From NCBI GenBank assembly GCA_015501585.1, contig JADNRY010000224.1:1-64000 (forward strand): a stretch of 64,000 nt of DNA, in the 5' to 3' direction. Under the pieces are notes generated by a model. It ran no database searches, was not told the DNA's origin, and saw only the letters and a list, made by a program, of their open reading frames with translations. Both the position numbers and the translations under genes were made by a program. Shown here piece by piece: positions 45,170-57,564 of this stretch. Position 1 is the stretch's first letter, and each line of letters begins with the position of its first letter. Source of the DNA: Rhodocollybia butyracea. Lineage: Eukaryota; Basidiomycota; Agaricomycetes; Agaricales; Omphalotaceae.

Positions 45170-48100
45170 CACCCGTGCGTTCCCACCCACCATGTACAAT
45201 GCCGCCTTGTGCGCTGCTGACAAGGTCGTGCAACCTAGGCCAGAAGGGAAGTGGAGCCAATGTAGGGTCGAAAGGCAAGATCAGGATCGTGGGAATGATA
45301 TCCGGAATAGACTACAAGGCCAAGGAAACGGTGGGACTTCGGTGAAGCTATTAGCAACACCCCCAACACACCACCAAGGTTGTCCCAGAAGGAAAGGAAG
45401 TAAAGTGCGAGAAATCACCGAGGTTGGACCGAGGTATGAGGGTGAGAATGGTCCGAGATATGTCCGAGGTAAGGACCGAGCCGAGTTGGCCGGTATCGGA
45501 CAGAACAGCAAGTATAAGGAACAAAGAAAGGACTTAAAGGAAAGCTCGGAAAAGTATGATAACTTGTGTAATTCGTGTAACTCGTGATTTTTGGCTGAGG
45601 AATGATAGTACAAAGTACCTAGCTTATATACAAGTGACCTAATTGTTAAATAAAGACAATAAAGTCGGATCGAGGTAATGCCAAGGCCGGAACGAGGTGG
45701 AATCAATACAAATGATAAAACAATAAGCAATAGAGTAGAAAAGACAAAAGAGATGAACGTCGGCGCACTGCGGACCGCCGTGGGAAAGTAATGAGTACTG
45801 AAAGAGTCCGCCGATATATCGGGCCGAAGGTATGGCCGATAAAGGCGTCGGAAATGTGAGTGCCAAACACTGCCAGTACCTCAGTATATTACCTCCGAAA
45901 AAAGGGATAGAAGTATAATATATTTTTCCCCTGAATTTTAACAAATTTTTCCAATGAAAAAGACACCCATTGCAGTAGCATTATTTAAATACCCCCAGTA
46001 CCTGTTGTGGAGATTATGATAATAAACCCAGTAAGCTACTGTACAGTAAGAGTGTAGGGGCATTTTAATCCCTCTGTGTTCGCATTTGATGAGGTCATGT
46101 GACTCGTTTGTTGCAGCTTTTGGGTGGCTGGACGAAAATAGGTTATTTACGGGCCTATTTAGGCAATTTCTGGGATGGTAGCTAGCCCAAAAAAGACTAT
46201 ATATAATGTATTAATATTTGAGCACTACTCCGAGGTGGATTAGGCACCATAAGGGGATGGATTGCATTGAAAAATCTAGATGACGTTCGGTCAAAGCTGG
46301 CTGAGCATTACCAAATTGGGTAATGCCATCAAAACAGTAAAAGCGGCCTAAAAAGCCTGCTTCTACATGGATATTCCGCCCTATAAGAGTGTAGATAGTA
46401 TCTTTACATATATAATAGGTCCCTGAAGCGAAATTACAGCGATAGCTGCGGTCAAAGCTGTTTTATTACCATATTTAGAATGCCAGCAAAGCGGCCTAAA
46501 AGCTTGTTTATGCATGGGTATTCTACCTAATAGCAGTCTATACAGTGTTTATAGATGTACAGTAGGCACCTAAAGCGAAATTAAAGCAGGTATATGGTGT
46601 AATAGTAGCACTGCTTCGATGTTTGGGTCTGTGGCTGTGTTGTAAAAAATCGAAATAAAAGTAGGGATGTTTAATATACTAGTGGTACAGGCATGGTCTC
46701 TGCATAATATATATATGCCTGAAGCGAAGTCAGAGCATTCTATGGAGATAATAGGCTGTAATTGCCCGCTCTAGGCCGGAGGAGGTCAAAGCTGTATGAC
46801 CAAATAGGGAAATATATGATTACATACAGGTGGTGTTGAGTCGAAGTTGGGCTCAGTAATGGCATGGCCTCTCAAGGTCTGAGGTCTGGGATACATATCT
46901 GAGTGCTGTAGTATACTAGCTACGCCCTCCAGGTGTTATATTTGGCAATATGTGGGCAGGAATATGTACATGGAGTGATCAATGGTGAGTAACCATCAAA
47001 ATTCGCTTTTTTGAGGAATTAAATACTAATAATGAGTGTCTAAACGCAGGTAGGACCTCAAACCTCGGTAGGTATACACTCGATCCATGTCCAAGAACCA
47101 TTTATATGGCACCAGATGCGATGGTATACACTGATCTTTATTGATTTTCCCTCAAAACTCGATTTTTTGAGGAATTATCATGGAATATTGGGGCCTTAAG
47201 AGTAGCCAGGGGGCTAAGACGTCGTATATAGACTGTACTGCATGGTATTAGTCTTTGCCATATGCAAGAACGATTTATGCAGCACCTGAAGCGATGGTAT
47301 TCCCTGATCTGTATGGATTCTGCCAAAAAATGCGATTTTCAGGAAATAAAATAGGCATAGAGTGTGCTACAAGTCTCAGATCATACTAAAAACTTGGGAA
47401 ACATGTCTTCGAATTGAATTTAACGAGTACCAGGTGCTATATCTACATCTGGGTACCTCCATGGAATGATACTGTTGTAAGTGCACACTAGGATATCTCT
47501 ACTTGGCTCAAAGTTCAAATCATGACATTGAGATGTACATACTCAAACATTTTGGTCTGGAGGGACTCTATATAATTTGAATACATGATTACCGAAGTTT
47601 GAGCATAGTCTGAGGTGCATAGCACGCTCTATGCCTATTTTATTTCCTGAAAATCGCATTTTTTGGCAGAATCCATACAGATCAGGGAATACCATCGCTT
47701 CAGGTGCTGCATAAATCGTTCTTGCATATGGCAAAGACTAATACCATGCAGTACAGTCTATATACGACGTCTTAGCCCCCTGGCTACTCTTAAGGCCCCA
47801 ATATTCCATGATAATTCCTCAAAAAATCGAGTTTTGAGGGAAAATCAATAAAGATCAGTGTATACCATCGCATCTGGTGCCATATAAATGGTTCTTGGAC
47901 ATGGATCGAGTGTATACCTACCGAGGTTTGAGGTCCTACCTGCGTTTAGACACTCATTATTAGTATTTAATTCCTCAAAAAAGCGAATTTTGATGGTTAC
48001 TCACCATTGATCACTCCATGTACATATTCCTGCCCACATATTGCCAAATATAACACCTGGAGGGCGTAGCTAGTATACTACAGCACTCAGATATGTATCC

Positions 48101-49818
48101 CAGACCTCAGACCTTGAGAGGCCATGCCATTACTGAGCCCAACTTCGACTCAACACCACCTGTATGTAATCATATATTTCCCTATTTGGTCATACAGCTT
48201 TGACCTCCTCCGGCCTAGAGCGGGCAATTACAGCCTATTATCTCCATAGAATGCTCTGACTTCGCTTCAGGCATATATATATTATGCAGAGACCATGCCT
48301 GTACCACTAGTATATTAAACATCCCTACTTTTATTTCGATTTTTTACAACACAGCCACAGACCCAAACATCGAAGCAGTGCTACTATTACACCATATACC
48401 TGCTTTAATTTCGCTTTAGGTGCCTACTGTACATCTATAAACACTGTATAGACTGCTATTAGGTAGAATACCCATGCATAAACAAGCTTTTAGGCCGCTT
48501 TGCTGGCATTCTAAATATGGTAATAAAACAGCTTTGACCGCAGCTATCGCTGTAATTTCGCTTCAGGGACCTATTATATATGTAAAGATACTATCTACAC
48601 TCTTATAGGGCGGAATATCCATGTAGAAGCAGGCTTTTTAGGCCGCTTTTACTGTTTTGATGGCATTACCCAATTTGGTAATGCTCAGCCAGCTTTGACC
48701 GAACGTCATCTAGATTTTTCAATGCAATCCATCCCCTTATGGTGCCTAATCCACCTCGGAGTAGTGCTCAAATATTAATACATTATATATAGTCTTTTTT
48801 GGGCTAGCTACCATCCCAGAAATTGCCTAAATAGGCCCGTAAATAACCTATTTTCGTCCAGCCACCCAAAAGCTGCAACAAACGAGTCACATGACCTCAT
48901 CAAATGCGAACACAGAGGGATTAAAATGCCCCTACACTCTTACTGTACAGTAGCTTACTGGGTTTATTATCATAATCTCCACAACAGGTACTGGGGGTAT
49001 TTAAATAATGCTACTGCAATGGGTGTCTTTTTCATTGGAAAAATTTGTTAAAATTCAGGGGAAAAATATATTATACTTCTATCCCTTTTTCGGAGGTAAT
49101 ATACTGAGGTACTGGCAGTGTTTGGCACTCACATTTCCGACGCCTTTATCGGCCATACCTTCGGCCCGATATATCGGCGGACTCTTTCAGTACTCATTAC
49201 TTTCCCACGGCGGTCCGCAGTGCGCCGACGTTCATCTCTTTTGTCTTTTCTACTCTATTGCTTATTGTTTTATCATTTGTATTGATTCCACCTCGTTCCG
49301 GCCTTGGCATTACCTCGATCCGACTTTATTGTCTTTATTTAACAATTAGGTCACTTGTATATAAGCTAGGTACTTTGTACTATCATTCCTCAGCCAAAAA
49401 TCACGAGTTACACGAATTACACAAGTTATCATACTTTTCCGAGCTTTCCTTTAAGTCCTTTCTTTGTTCCTTATACTTGCTGTTCTGTCCGATACCGGCC
49501 AACTCGGCTCGGTCCTTACCTCGGACATATCTCGGACCATTCTCACCCTCATACCTCGGTCCAACCTCGGTGATTTCTCGCACTTTACTTCCTTTCCTTC
49601 TGGGACAACCTTGGTGGTGTGTTGGGGGTGTTGCTAATAGCTTCACCGAAGTCCCACCGTTTCCTTGGCCTTGTAGTCTATTCCGGATATCATTCCCACG
49701 ATCCTGATCTTGCCTTTCGACCCTACATTGGCTCCACTTCCCTTCTGGCCTAGGTTGCACGACCTTGTCAGCAGCGCACAAGGCGGCATTGTACATGGTG
49801 GGTGGGAACGCACGGGTG
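45170..49818. repeat. 4.65-kb near-perfect palindrome, arms about 2.2 kb
   Basis: The sequence 45170-47369 is the reverse complement of 47620-49818 with about one indel and one or two substitutions; the spacer of about 250 bp (47370-47619) is not palindromic. Frames of 62, 101 and 149 codons are identical in both arms, as expected. The interior (46200-48750) is made of diverged repeats with 'gctgaagcgaaatta' and 'gtcaaagctg' motifs, and nothing in it looks like a known protein. The outermost piece of the right arm is the start of the integrase frame (AALYMVGGNARV), so the left arm carries an antisense copy of that piece. Confidence 0.9.
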
Positions 49819-51033
49819 AGAGATAGAGCAAAGGTAGAATGCGTTACACAGAAGGAGGCAGTGGAACTAGCACGAAAAGAGCATGCGGAGGAAGGGCACT
49901 GGGGGAGAGACAAGGTAAAGCTAGCACTAATGGACCGCATCTGGAGTCCAAAACTAGACGGTTCGGTCATTACAGCAATCATGGATTGCGCAAAATGCAA
50001 GAACTTTGGTACACCTCACTTACATGCTCTCCTCAATCCAGTCACACAACGGCATCCATTCGAGCTCTTAGTAGTAGGAGACTACCTGTCGATGTCAAAA
50101 GGAAAGGGGGGCTACAAGACGGTAGGACTTTACCTGGACACATATTCACAACGGGCTTGGGCGCACAAGTACAAGGTGGCCGGTTCAATGCAAACCACAA
50201 ACGACAGTCTTGGTGTCATCTTTAACAGGTACATACCACCAGAGACATTCATGACTGATGGAGGTAGTCACTTCACAGGCAAAGAAGTTGATGCATTCTG
50301 CGAGAAATGGGGCATGAAGCACCATGTGATCTCTGCATACTCACCATGGGTGAATGGCTTAGTGGAAGGTACAAATAAAATTCTCTTGCATGTGTTAAAA
50401 CGGCTGTGTGCTCCGGAGTTAGGGGAGGATACGGACGAGTTCAAGAACATGTCATGGGACTCACTGCCCCAGCAGTGGCCGGAGCACCTGGACAAAGCAC
50501 TGCACATACTGAATAATTGGATCCTACCAGCATTCAGATTCACCCCGAATGAGTTAATGCTTGGGAAGGTGGTCAACATGGCAGAAACACCGCTGGAGGA
50601 TGCAACGTCAGTGTTACCTGCTTAGGAAGTAGCGACGCAAGCAGCGTACATAGTGCAACAGCAGCTGGACGGGTATAGCGAGATGGTTCAGCATGCAGTG
50701 AAGAGAAAGGAGGTGTTCAATCGAAGGCTACTGAGGAAGGAGGGGAAGGAGATGGTGTTCAGGAAGGGGGACTTGGTGCAGGTGTATAGAAACGACCTCG
50801 ACTACACTTTCAAGTTGATATGGAAGATCGTGCCAAAATGGTCAAGACCCTACCGGGTTGTCAGTAGGAGGGTGAACTCATACATCCTGGAAACAACAGA
50901 AGGCAAGTTAATAAATGGGAAGGAATTCGCGGCAAGGAGGTTACGGGAGTTCAGACCACGGGTGGGAACCAAACTAGAGGAAGAGCAGAAGGAGGTAATC
51001 CGACAGAGAGAAGCAGAGGTTGAAGAATTGTAG
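49765..51033 (+). pseudogene. Ty3 element integrase (interrupted, one stop)
   Basis: The frame resumes inside the right arm (AALYMVGGNARVRDRAKVEC). The zinc-binding HHCC region is ARKEHAEEGHWGRD with DCAKCKNFG. The catalytic core shows D in VVGDYLSM, D in FMTDGGSHF and E in VNGLVEGTNK. A TAG at 50623-50625 interrupts the tail (TSVLPA*EVATQAAYI), after which a chromodomain-less C-terminus runs to TAG at 51031-51033 with RKGDLVQVYRNDLDYTFK and ARRLREFRPR. Apart from the single stop the catalytic part is intact. Integrase inserts the cDNA copy into the genome. Confidence 0.85.
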
Positions 51034-51049
51034 GCAATGAGGGCACCGC

Positions 51050-51966
51050 CATTTTTTTAAGTGGGGGCACGTGGAGTAGGGCACAGCGCTAGGCGCTATC
51101 TTATCTTAATCATTGTTTAGGTTTGCTTGCCAACGGCAGTAGATAGTCTATTAGGTATCATACGTACACAGTCAATCAGCTACATTCACCTCAAGTATCA
51201 CGCAACATCATAGTCTCGACCAGTCTAACGGGACTTTCAACTTGGCTTCAACATAACAAACGTGATTGATATAAGGCTAACTACAAGCCTGTAATCGCCG
51301 CAGATGACAACGAAGCTCACTATCTCCTACCAGTCACACCAGTTGCACACTGGTGAAAACTTCAACCACACTGCATTCCTGAGGATATGCAACAGAACCC
51401 ATTCCCTTCCGAAATCTGAAATAAAATGATGGCGTTGCTATTGGAACCTTCCTGACAGAAATGACGCCACACTTAAGCTCACTTCTTACCTTCATAACCT
51501 ACCTTATAACAACTAACTAATCTCCAGAATACAACTTGTTTTTCCTGAACTACCCTAGAACTTGGCTCCACCCCTCTGTAGGAAGACCGTGCGCCACCAT
51601 TGAGCGCAAACCGCTGGCTAAACCTATACCTGTTCCTAAAACACGCGAAACTGTTACAGAAAATGCTTCCGCTGCTGAGCCACACGGCCGCCTACTCTTA
51701 TCCGCTTGTACAAATACCCAGAAAACTTCCGAGAACTTACCACATCTCTCCCAAAAGCCTCCGAGCCACTAAGACTGCATATTTTTCTATTCCTTCTGTC
51801 TCTGTTTCATCTCTTTTCATATAAAACTAGAATAAATCCAGTATATAAGCCCGATGTATTTATCCAATAAAAACAAGTTATCTTGCCACCTCTCATAACC
51901 ACCTGTTGTGACAAAGTTAAGAGTCTCTTCACTGTCAAAGTTTACCTGTTCCCACATAATAGGCCT
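51050..51966 (+). repeat. Ty3 polypurine tract and putative 3' LTR
   Basis: An A/G-rich tract with AAGTGGGGGCA (51058-51069) follows the integrase and should prime plus-strand synthesis. The LTR would start at about 51070 and extend no further than the MITE at 51968. No second LTR copy is in the window because the 5' end is lost, so the LTR ends cannot be confirmed. Short frames in it are not supported as genes. Confidence 0.5.
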
Positions 51967-51967
51967 A

Positions 51968-52612
51968 AAGATGTCCACGAGTCCGGATCCGTTGCGCAGG
52001 TACCTGTGGGCCCCAAGGGGCTACCCGTGACCCGCACAGATCCGTGGGAAACGGATACCGGGATCCGCAGGTATTTTAATGCAGGTACTTGTGGGTACTT
52101 GCGGATCCCAGTGAACACAGGTACTCCCAAGTTACTTGTGAGTACCTGCAAGTATTTAGTACTTACAATAATAGTGAAATGGCTACTACATGCTAGGTAT
52201 GAGTGTGAGACACTTAGTAGGTGCTTGGTATGTAGAATAGAGCACAATGTGGGTAGAGAACAGTGGTCCTTGAGTGATACAAGTCACTGAAGTTGAAGAG
52301 GGACTATATTCATCATGATTGTATAGTGTACAACAGTGCATATAGCCACTTGTAACTTGCTACATGCTAGGTGGACAGATGAGCTGCTCAGGCAAGGTCT
52401 AGTGCTTAGTGGAGAGCATATTCCAGCTGTTATTTGAGCGAAAAAAAATTATTCTTGCCCTCCCCACAAATACTTGCAGGTACCCGCAGGTAGCACAAAT
52501 TTGCTTGGATCGATACCCGTGACCCATACGGATCTGTGGGAAACGGATACCTGGATCCGCAGGTAGACATACCTGCGAGTACCTGCGGATAACTTGGACT
52601 CATGGACATCTT
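51968..52612. mobile_element. TA-flanked MITE copy c, 645 bp, complete
   Basis: Inverted ends AAGATGTCCACGAGTCC and AAGATGTCCATGAGTCC, TA on both sides (51966-51967, 52613-52614). Its left 290 bp match copy a (40267-40553) almost base for base. It has no coding capacity. TA duplication points to a Tc1/mariner-type transposase acting in trans. Confidence 0.8.
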
Positions 52613-52614
52613 TA

Positions 52615-53343
52615 AATAGGCCTGGGCAACCCCGTTCTTGAAGTCTTTGGTGATCTTCATCAGGCTGGTTCGGTTACTTGTATTCATTGTTAAAGTTTAT
52701 TATATTATATCTTACACTAGTGTTTAGAGTAGACCGGTGAGGGCTTGCGTGGTCGTGTAGCTGTCACTCTAACATAGTCGGAAGTTGTGTGTAATATACT
52801 TCATAACAGCTTTTGTGCCCATTTGAGATTTAATTGGTCTTAAGTGTGAATCTAGGTATTTCCTTAGAGGGGACGATATCTAGTAAGGAATTATTCGGCT
52901 CCAGAGTGAGGGTTCCTTAGCTAGCTTTTTAACCGAAGTTTAGCGAGCCACTAAGATTGTGGTGCGAGTTCCTAGTGATTTGGTATCACTTACAGTTTCG
53001 TATCTTGACCCAGAGTTTGGTCAGGGATGTTACAGCGTTACGCTAGCTGGAGCCAGAGTTTGCCCAGGAGTGTTTCAAACCTCGTTGTTACTTCGCTAGC
53101 TAGAGCCAGAGTTTGCCTAGGAGTGTTTTGACTTTGTTGTAATCGGTTTTGTTTTGTTGGTTCGGTTATACCCACACGCACTCGACAATAGTCTTCACTA
53201 GTTCAGTTCTACAAACATCTTAGATTTTGTCACCACTTTGCTAGTTCATTGTTTCGACACTGGAGTATGTTCCAGCTTATATTTGATCTTATACTATTCT
53301 GTGGGGAATCTTTGACAACCCAGCCTCGCTCCCTTTAAACAAG
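52615..53343. other. Probable LINE 5' region with short tandem repeats
   Basis: No gene. At 53040-53135 a unit of about 55-60 bp with 'gagccagagtttgcc.aggagtgttt' occurs twice, and a related 'acccagagtttggtcaggga' lies at 53009. It precedes ORF1 of the LINE and may be its 5' UTR; its 5' limit is unknown. Confidence 0.35.
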
Positions 53344-54477
53344 TTGGTAGTCTGGTTAGGCGCAGTATTTTATTTGATAGGTTGTTTTATAGCACCTTTC
53401 ACACCCCAGTACAAACCAAGGCAATTACCATACATCGCCTCTACCCGCCCAAATGGACCTAAAGAAGCCGTGGTCCTAGCAGAGAGCTTTGTAGAGAAGC
53501 TCTCTGCGTTGAACATATCCATGAACGATGGTACCTGGGAACACTTCCTCAGAAACACCCCCTGGCTCTATGAGGGGTTCCCGGAGGAACAGCGTCGCCT
53601 CATTGCAGAGAACATGACGAGATGGATATTGGTAATTCCATTCAATGGAGGCAGCACCCTCAACAAAAAGGTGCCCAAACATGGCTATCAGATGATGAAG
53701 CTACTTGAAGACCTGGGAATTACAGTGGAACATACAATCACCCCCTACCTTGCAGATGCTGCGACCCGCAGGCCAGCAGACACTACTAGAAGCAAAGGTA
53801 AAGGCAAAACATCGAAACCCCCAGCCAAAGGGGCGGTTGATAAGTATGCCCCGCCTTGTACTTCTGCCTACAAGCTCCATGACATCCAGGATGTCCTTGG
53901 CCTTGAAGCCCTCCAGACGGTGGATATCAATCCCGGCATTGCGGTACACTTTGTCAGGTGTTGCATTCACGTTGACCAGCTCCGCCTCTCACCCAAAATC
54001 ATCGACAACACCATGTTCACTCTCAAGTATGGTCTCTGGTATATGAATAAGTTTTGATCCATCGTCAGCCATGTAGTAGTTGGTGACGAAAAGATGAACA
54101 TGTTGTTTGCGGGCTTTGAACTTTGAGCCCTCCCTTACATGTTGTGAAGGAATCAGACTGACTGGCCTGTCATGGCACTCCTTTTCTCCCCCATCACACG
54201 CACGGAGAACCAGTACTTGAAGGATGTGGGTGACAATGAAATCAGCAGTTTTATCAGCTCGGTCAAGGAGATCCAGTGGAACTATCTTACAATCTTCCCT
54301 GAACCCATGGAGTGCACGCTGTGCAAGAATGACGGTCATCACACCTTTCGCTGCCCCTACATGGACCCGGACATTGTCCACACATGGAATGGTCCCTGCT
54401 CCCAGGTCTTTGCTTCCACTGGAGAATACACAAGGGAAGTACGGGGTTCCTTGAGCCAGGGGAGGTCATTGGCGTAA
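53344..54477 (+). pseudogene. LINE ORF1 with zinc knuckle (three TGA stops)
   Basis: A single frame runs 53344-54477 except for TGA codons at 54055, 54124 and 54145. The N-terminal two thirds resemble no named domain to me, apart from a basic KGKGKTSKPPAKG linker. Near the end MECTLCKNDGHHTFRCPYMD is a CX2CX4HX4C knuckle typical of fungal LINE ORF1 proteins, which bind RNA. It directly precedes ORF2. The three stops are all TGA. An alternative start upstream cannot be excluded (the frame is open before 53344). Confidence 0.65.
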
Positions 54478-54994
54478 TGAAGCCCCCCCATTTCGGTTTT
54501 TTCACTTGTCTATTGGTTTTCTGTCCTCGGTACCGCGCTACTCGTCCATACTCACCGATATTCACCTGATCCTACTTACCCCCTACCCTCTACCCATTGA
54601 CAAACTATATCTATTCCACTGTATCCTGTACATGTATGAATACATATTCTTGTCATAAAATCTTGTGAGAGAGTACCATACTCACTACTGTGAACAACAA
54701 CTCCCGCGATCCAGTAGAACCCCAAGCTCGGACTTGGAAGAAGCCACAGCAACAGCTGCGCAAACTCGACCCGCCAAGTATACATGACCATATGTGGGAC
54801 ATGAAACGGGGAGAGATAAGTGTGCTATTCCCTTGAATGGCATGCCGCAGTGGTGGGGGCTTTTGAGCTCAGGGTCCACCTGCCAGCGGTCCTGGCCCTG
54901 TCATCAACTTCTATATATCCTCCGAGGGATTGTTAGAATTGATAGACAGAACCCCTCCCTGTGTCCTGGCCCGCCCTAGCGAGGGGGCTTCAGG
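54478..54994. other. Spacer between LINE ORF1 and ORF2
   Basis: About 517 bp with only short frames; no RNA gene or repeat noticed. Confidence 0.4.
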
Positions 54995-57412
54995 ATGCCT
55001 GGTCTTCAATCCAACACACTGGTGTCGTTTCACACTACTTCAAATTCTCTAAGTTTTACAGGTATGTCAGTATCTACTCACGATTTTTTCAACAGGTTTT
55101 TGGCAATAGGTCCCGAGTCTGGAGGACCCATAGCCGGAGCCTCAACTGGGAATGCCGATGAAGGACTTAGGGATGGAGGGGCAAGACGGTACCAAGGTAT
55201 GTCAGTTGATTCCGGGGACCCAGACAACCAGGAGCAAGAACCCAGGGAAGCGCAAGCCCCCCGAGGCACACGGGCACAGACCCAACTAACGCCAAATACA
55301 AGGCTACAGAACCAAACTGTAACAGTACGTCAACCCCAGCCAACAGGAACACTACAGAGGGAAATATCCCTAGATGGCAATAGCCAACAGATGGAGCGAC
55401 AAAGTACCCCACCACCCATAAGCCCACTAGGCCAAAGAGGAAATACCCAAACACAGGGCCAGACTCAACCGCCAGAACAGCACTCACCTCAAAACCAGAG
55501 ACCCCTGAGATGTGACCAAAACAAATGCCACAAAAGCACTAAAGCCTCCATAAAGATTGCAGGCTTGAATATAAGAGGACACGGGAACGTTAACGTGAAC
55601 CATGAAGAAAACAAATGGTCAACCATCAAGAAAATGATCCTCAGGCAACGAATCGGAATACTGGTTGTGGGCGAGGCGCACATGAATGCCGAACGTCGAG
55701 AAGATATTCTGAAGCTACATGAAGCTGACTTAAAATATTTTATTCCAAATTGCCTGAGACCTCAAATGCAGCTGGAGTCGCTATAGTCCTAAATAAGAAT
55801 ATCACAAACACGGAGGGAATACAAACTCATGAAATTGTACCAGGCCATGCATTACTAATGGAGACCACCTGGCATGGTACAGAAAAGCTAACAATACTGG
55901 CAATTTATGCCCCATGCTCCGACAGTACATCAAATGCAGCCTTTTGGATTAAAATTGAGGAATTCTTCGAGAATAACCCGAGGATCCCCAAACCGGAGAT
56001 TGTCCTCGGAGACCTAAATATGATTGAGGAACCGCTAGATCGGAACCCAAAAAGGGAAGATCCAAATATAAGAACAGAGGCATTCGACAACCTTAAAACA
56101 TATCTCCAGCTAGTCAATGGCTGGAGGGACACCTATCCACTACGCCAAGAGTATACATATACACAAAATAGGACTGATCAACGCCCTAGCCAGGCAAGAC
56201 TGGACCAGATATATATAAAGGCATCACAACTTGAGTGGAAAATCGAGAAACCCTGGATTAGGACGGACCATGAGATGGTCTCAGTAGAATTCACATGTGA
56301 GGCAGCCCCAATGGTGGGGCCCGGACGGTGGAAAATGCCTCTACATATCCTATATGACAAAGAAGTAAAGGTGTTCATACACTCAGAAGGCATGAAGACT
56401 GAAGCCAACATAACTGGATTAGAAAATGAAGAACAGTGGGACCCCGGTCAAAATGCACAGACCATCTGGGCTGACTTTCAAACCCGATTTGTCAAATTAG
56501 CAAGACAGAGGGCAAAAATTGTGGTCCCCAAATTAGAGAAACAAATGTTGGACCTGGAAGCAAAAATAAAGCTGGTTACAGATGATATCACCCTGAGCAA
56601 TGAGGAACGCTCTCTATCACTAATTGTCCTAAAAGAGGCGCTTGGAAAGCTGATTGAACGCCAACAACGGTCTTCGAGCGCAATGGCAAAAGCCAACTAC
56701 CAAGTACAGGGTGAAACTATGTCAAAATACTGGTCAAATATCCATCGGGAACAAAAACCAAGGGATCTCATCAGGGGACTGAGAAAACCAAACCACCAAC
56801 CTGCTCAACCAAACCCGCCCTCAGCGGAACAACACCAACATGGCAACAATAGAGCTTGGGAACCGGAAATTGAGTATGAGAAAAACTCACAGACCATGGC
56901 AGATATGATGAGAGATTACCACGGAAAGCTACAAGATGATGAGCTATTGCCAAATGAAACGGTGCGAGAGGAAACAACCCGACGGGTCTTGCAAAGACTG
57001 AATAAAACACTCACGGCTGAACAACAGGAGAAACTAAAAAATTGTCTGACTGATGAAGACGTAGCAAGAGCCCTCAAATTATCGGTGAATGACAAAGCAC
57101 CAGGGCTAAACGGGATCAGCTATGAGATATGGAAACTCATCGACGGCAGATACAAAAATGCCAAGGCCCATGAAAAAGAGGAATTCAACATAGTCCGGAC
57201 ATTATGAATGGTGTATAATGACATCAAAGTGCATGGAATGGTACCCGGCACGGGGTTCTCAGAAAGTTGGATGTGCCCACTATACAAGAAGAATGACCGG
57301 GCAGAAATACCCAACTATAGACCAATCTCCCTACTGAACTCCGACTATAAAATCATGACAAAGGCACTCACCATTAAACTTGCGGAAGTAGCACCAGGCC
57401 TAATTGACTGTG
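54995..57412 (+). pseudogene. LINE ORF2 part 1: APE endonuclease and start of RT
   Basis: The first frame (54995-55786) has a Gln/Pro-rich leader and then the endonuclease start IKIAGLNIRGHG and VVGEAHMN. One base is lost at about 55755, and the other frame continues with PETSNAAGVAIVLN, ILAIYAPCSDS, EIVLGDLNMIEEPLDR, QARLDQIYI and RTDHEMVSVEF, the full set of APE-type motifs. The linker is followed by RT segments LSVNDKAPGLNGISYEIWK and, after a TGA at 57205-57207, SWMCPLYKKNDRAEIPNYRP. The frame is then cut at 57412 by the LTR element. The layout (APE, RT, zinc finger, RNase H) fits Tad1-like fungal LINEs. Confidence 0.85.
57408..57412. repeat. 5-bp target duplication CTGTG (left)
   Basis: CTGTG at 57408-57412 and again at 60899-60903. 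Joining across it restores LINE frame PGLIDC|AQAGFVPGR. Confidence 0.9.
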
Positions 57413-57564
57413 TGTTATGACCCACATCCACATCCTATGCACCCACCTTTTTCTTCTATTAACCAACTATGGCCACTATCATTAACATCCCTACTTCACA
57501 CTTATTACACACATTCATTACACACCGCTTGAGATAATGCCGCACAGGTCTCCATGATGAGAAA

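Noticed and set aside
45192..49707. Frames of 62, 101, 131 and 149 codons in the palindrome arms as genes
   Set aside because: They repeat identically in both arms only because the arms are inverted copies, they lack recognisable domains, and one is antisense to integrase.
40267..52257. The 290-bp direct repeat on both sides of the Ty3 taken as its LTRs
   Set aside because: The right copy is part of a complete 645-bp MITE with its own inverted ends and TA duplication, and the polypurine tract at about 51058 predicts the 3' LTR to start 900 bp before it.
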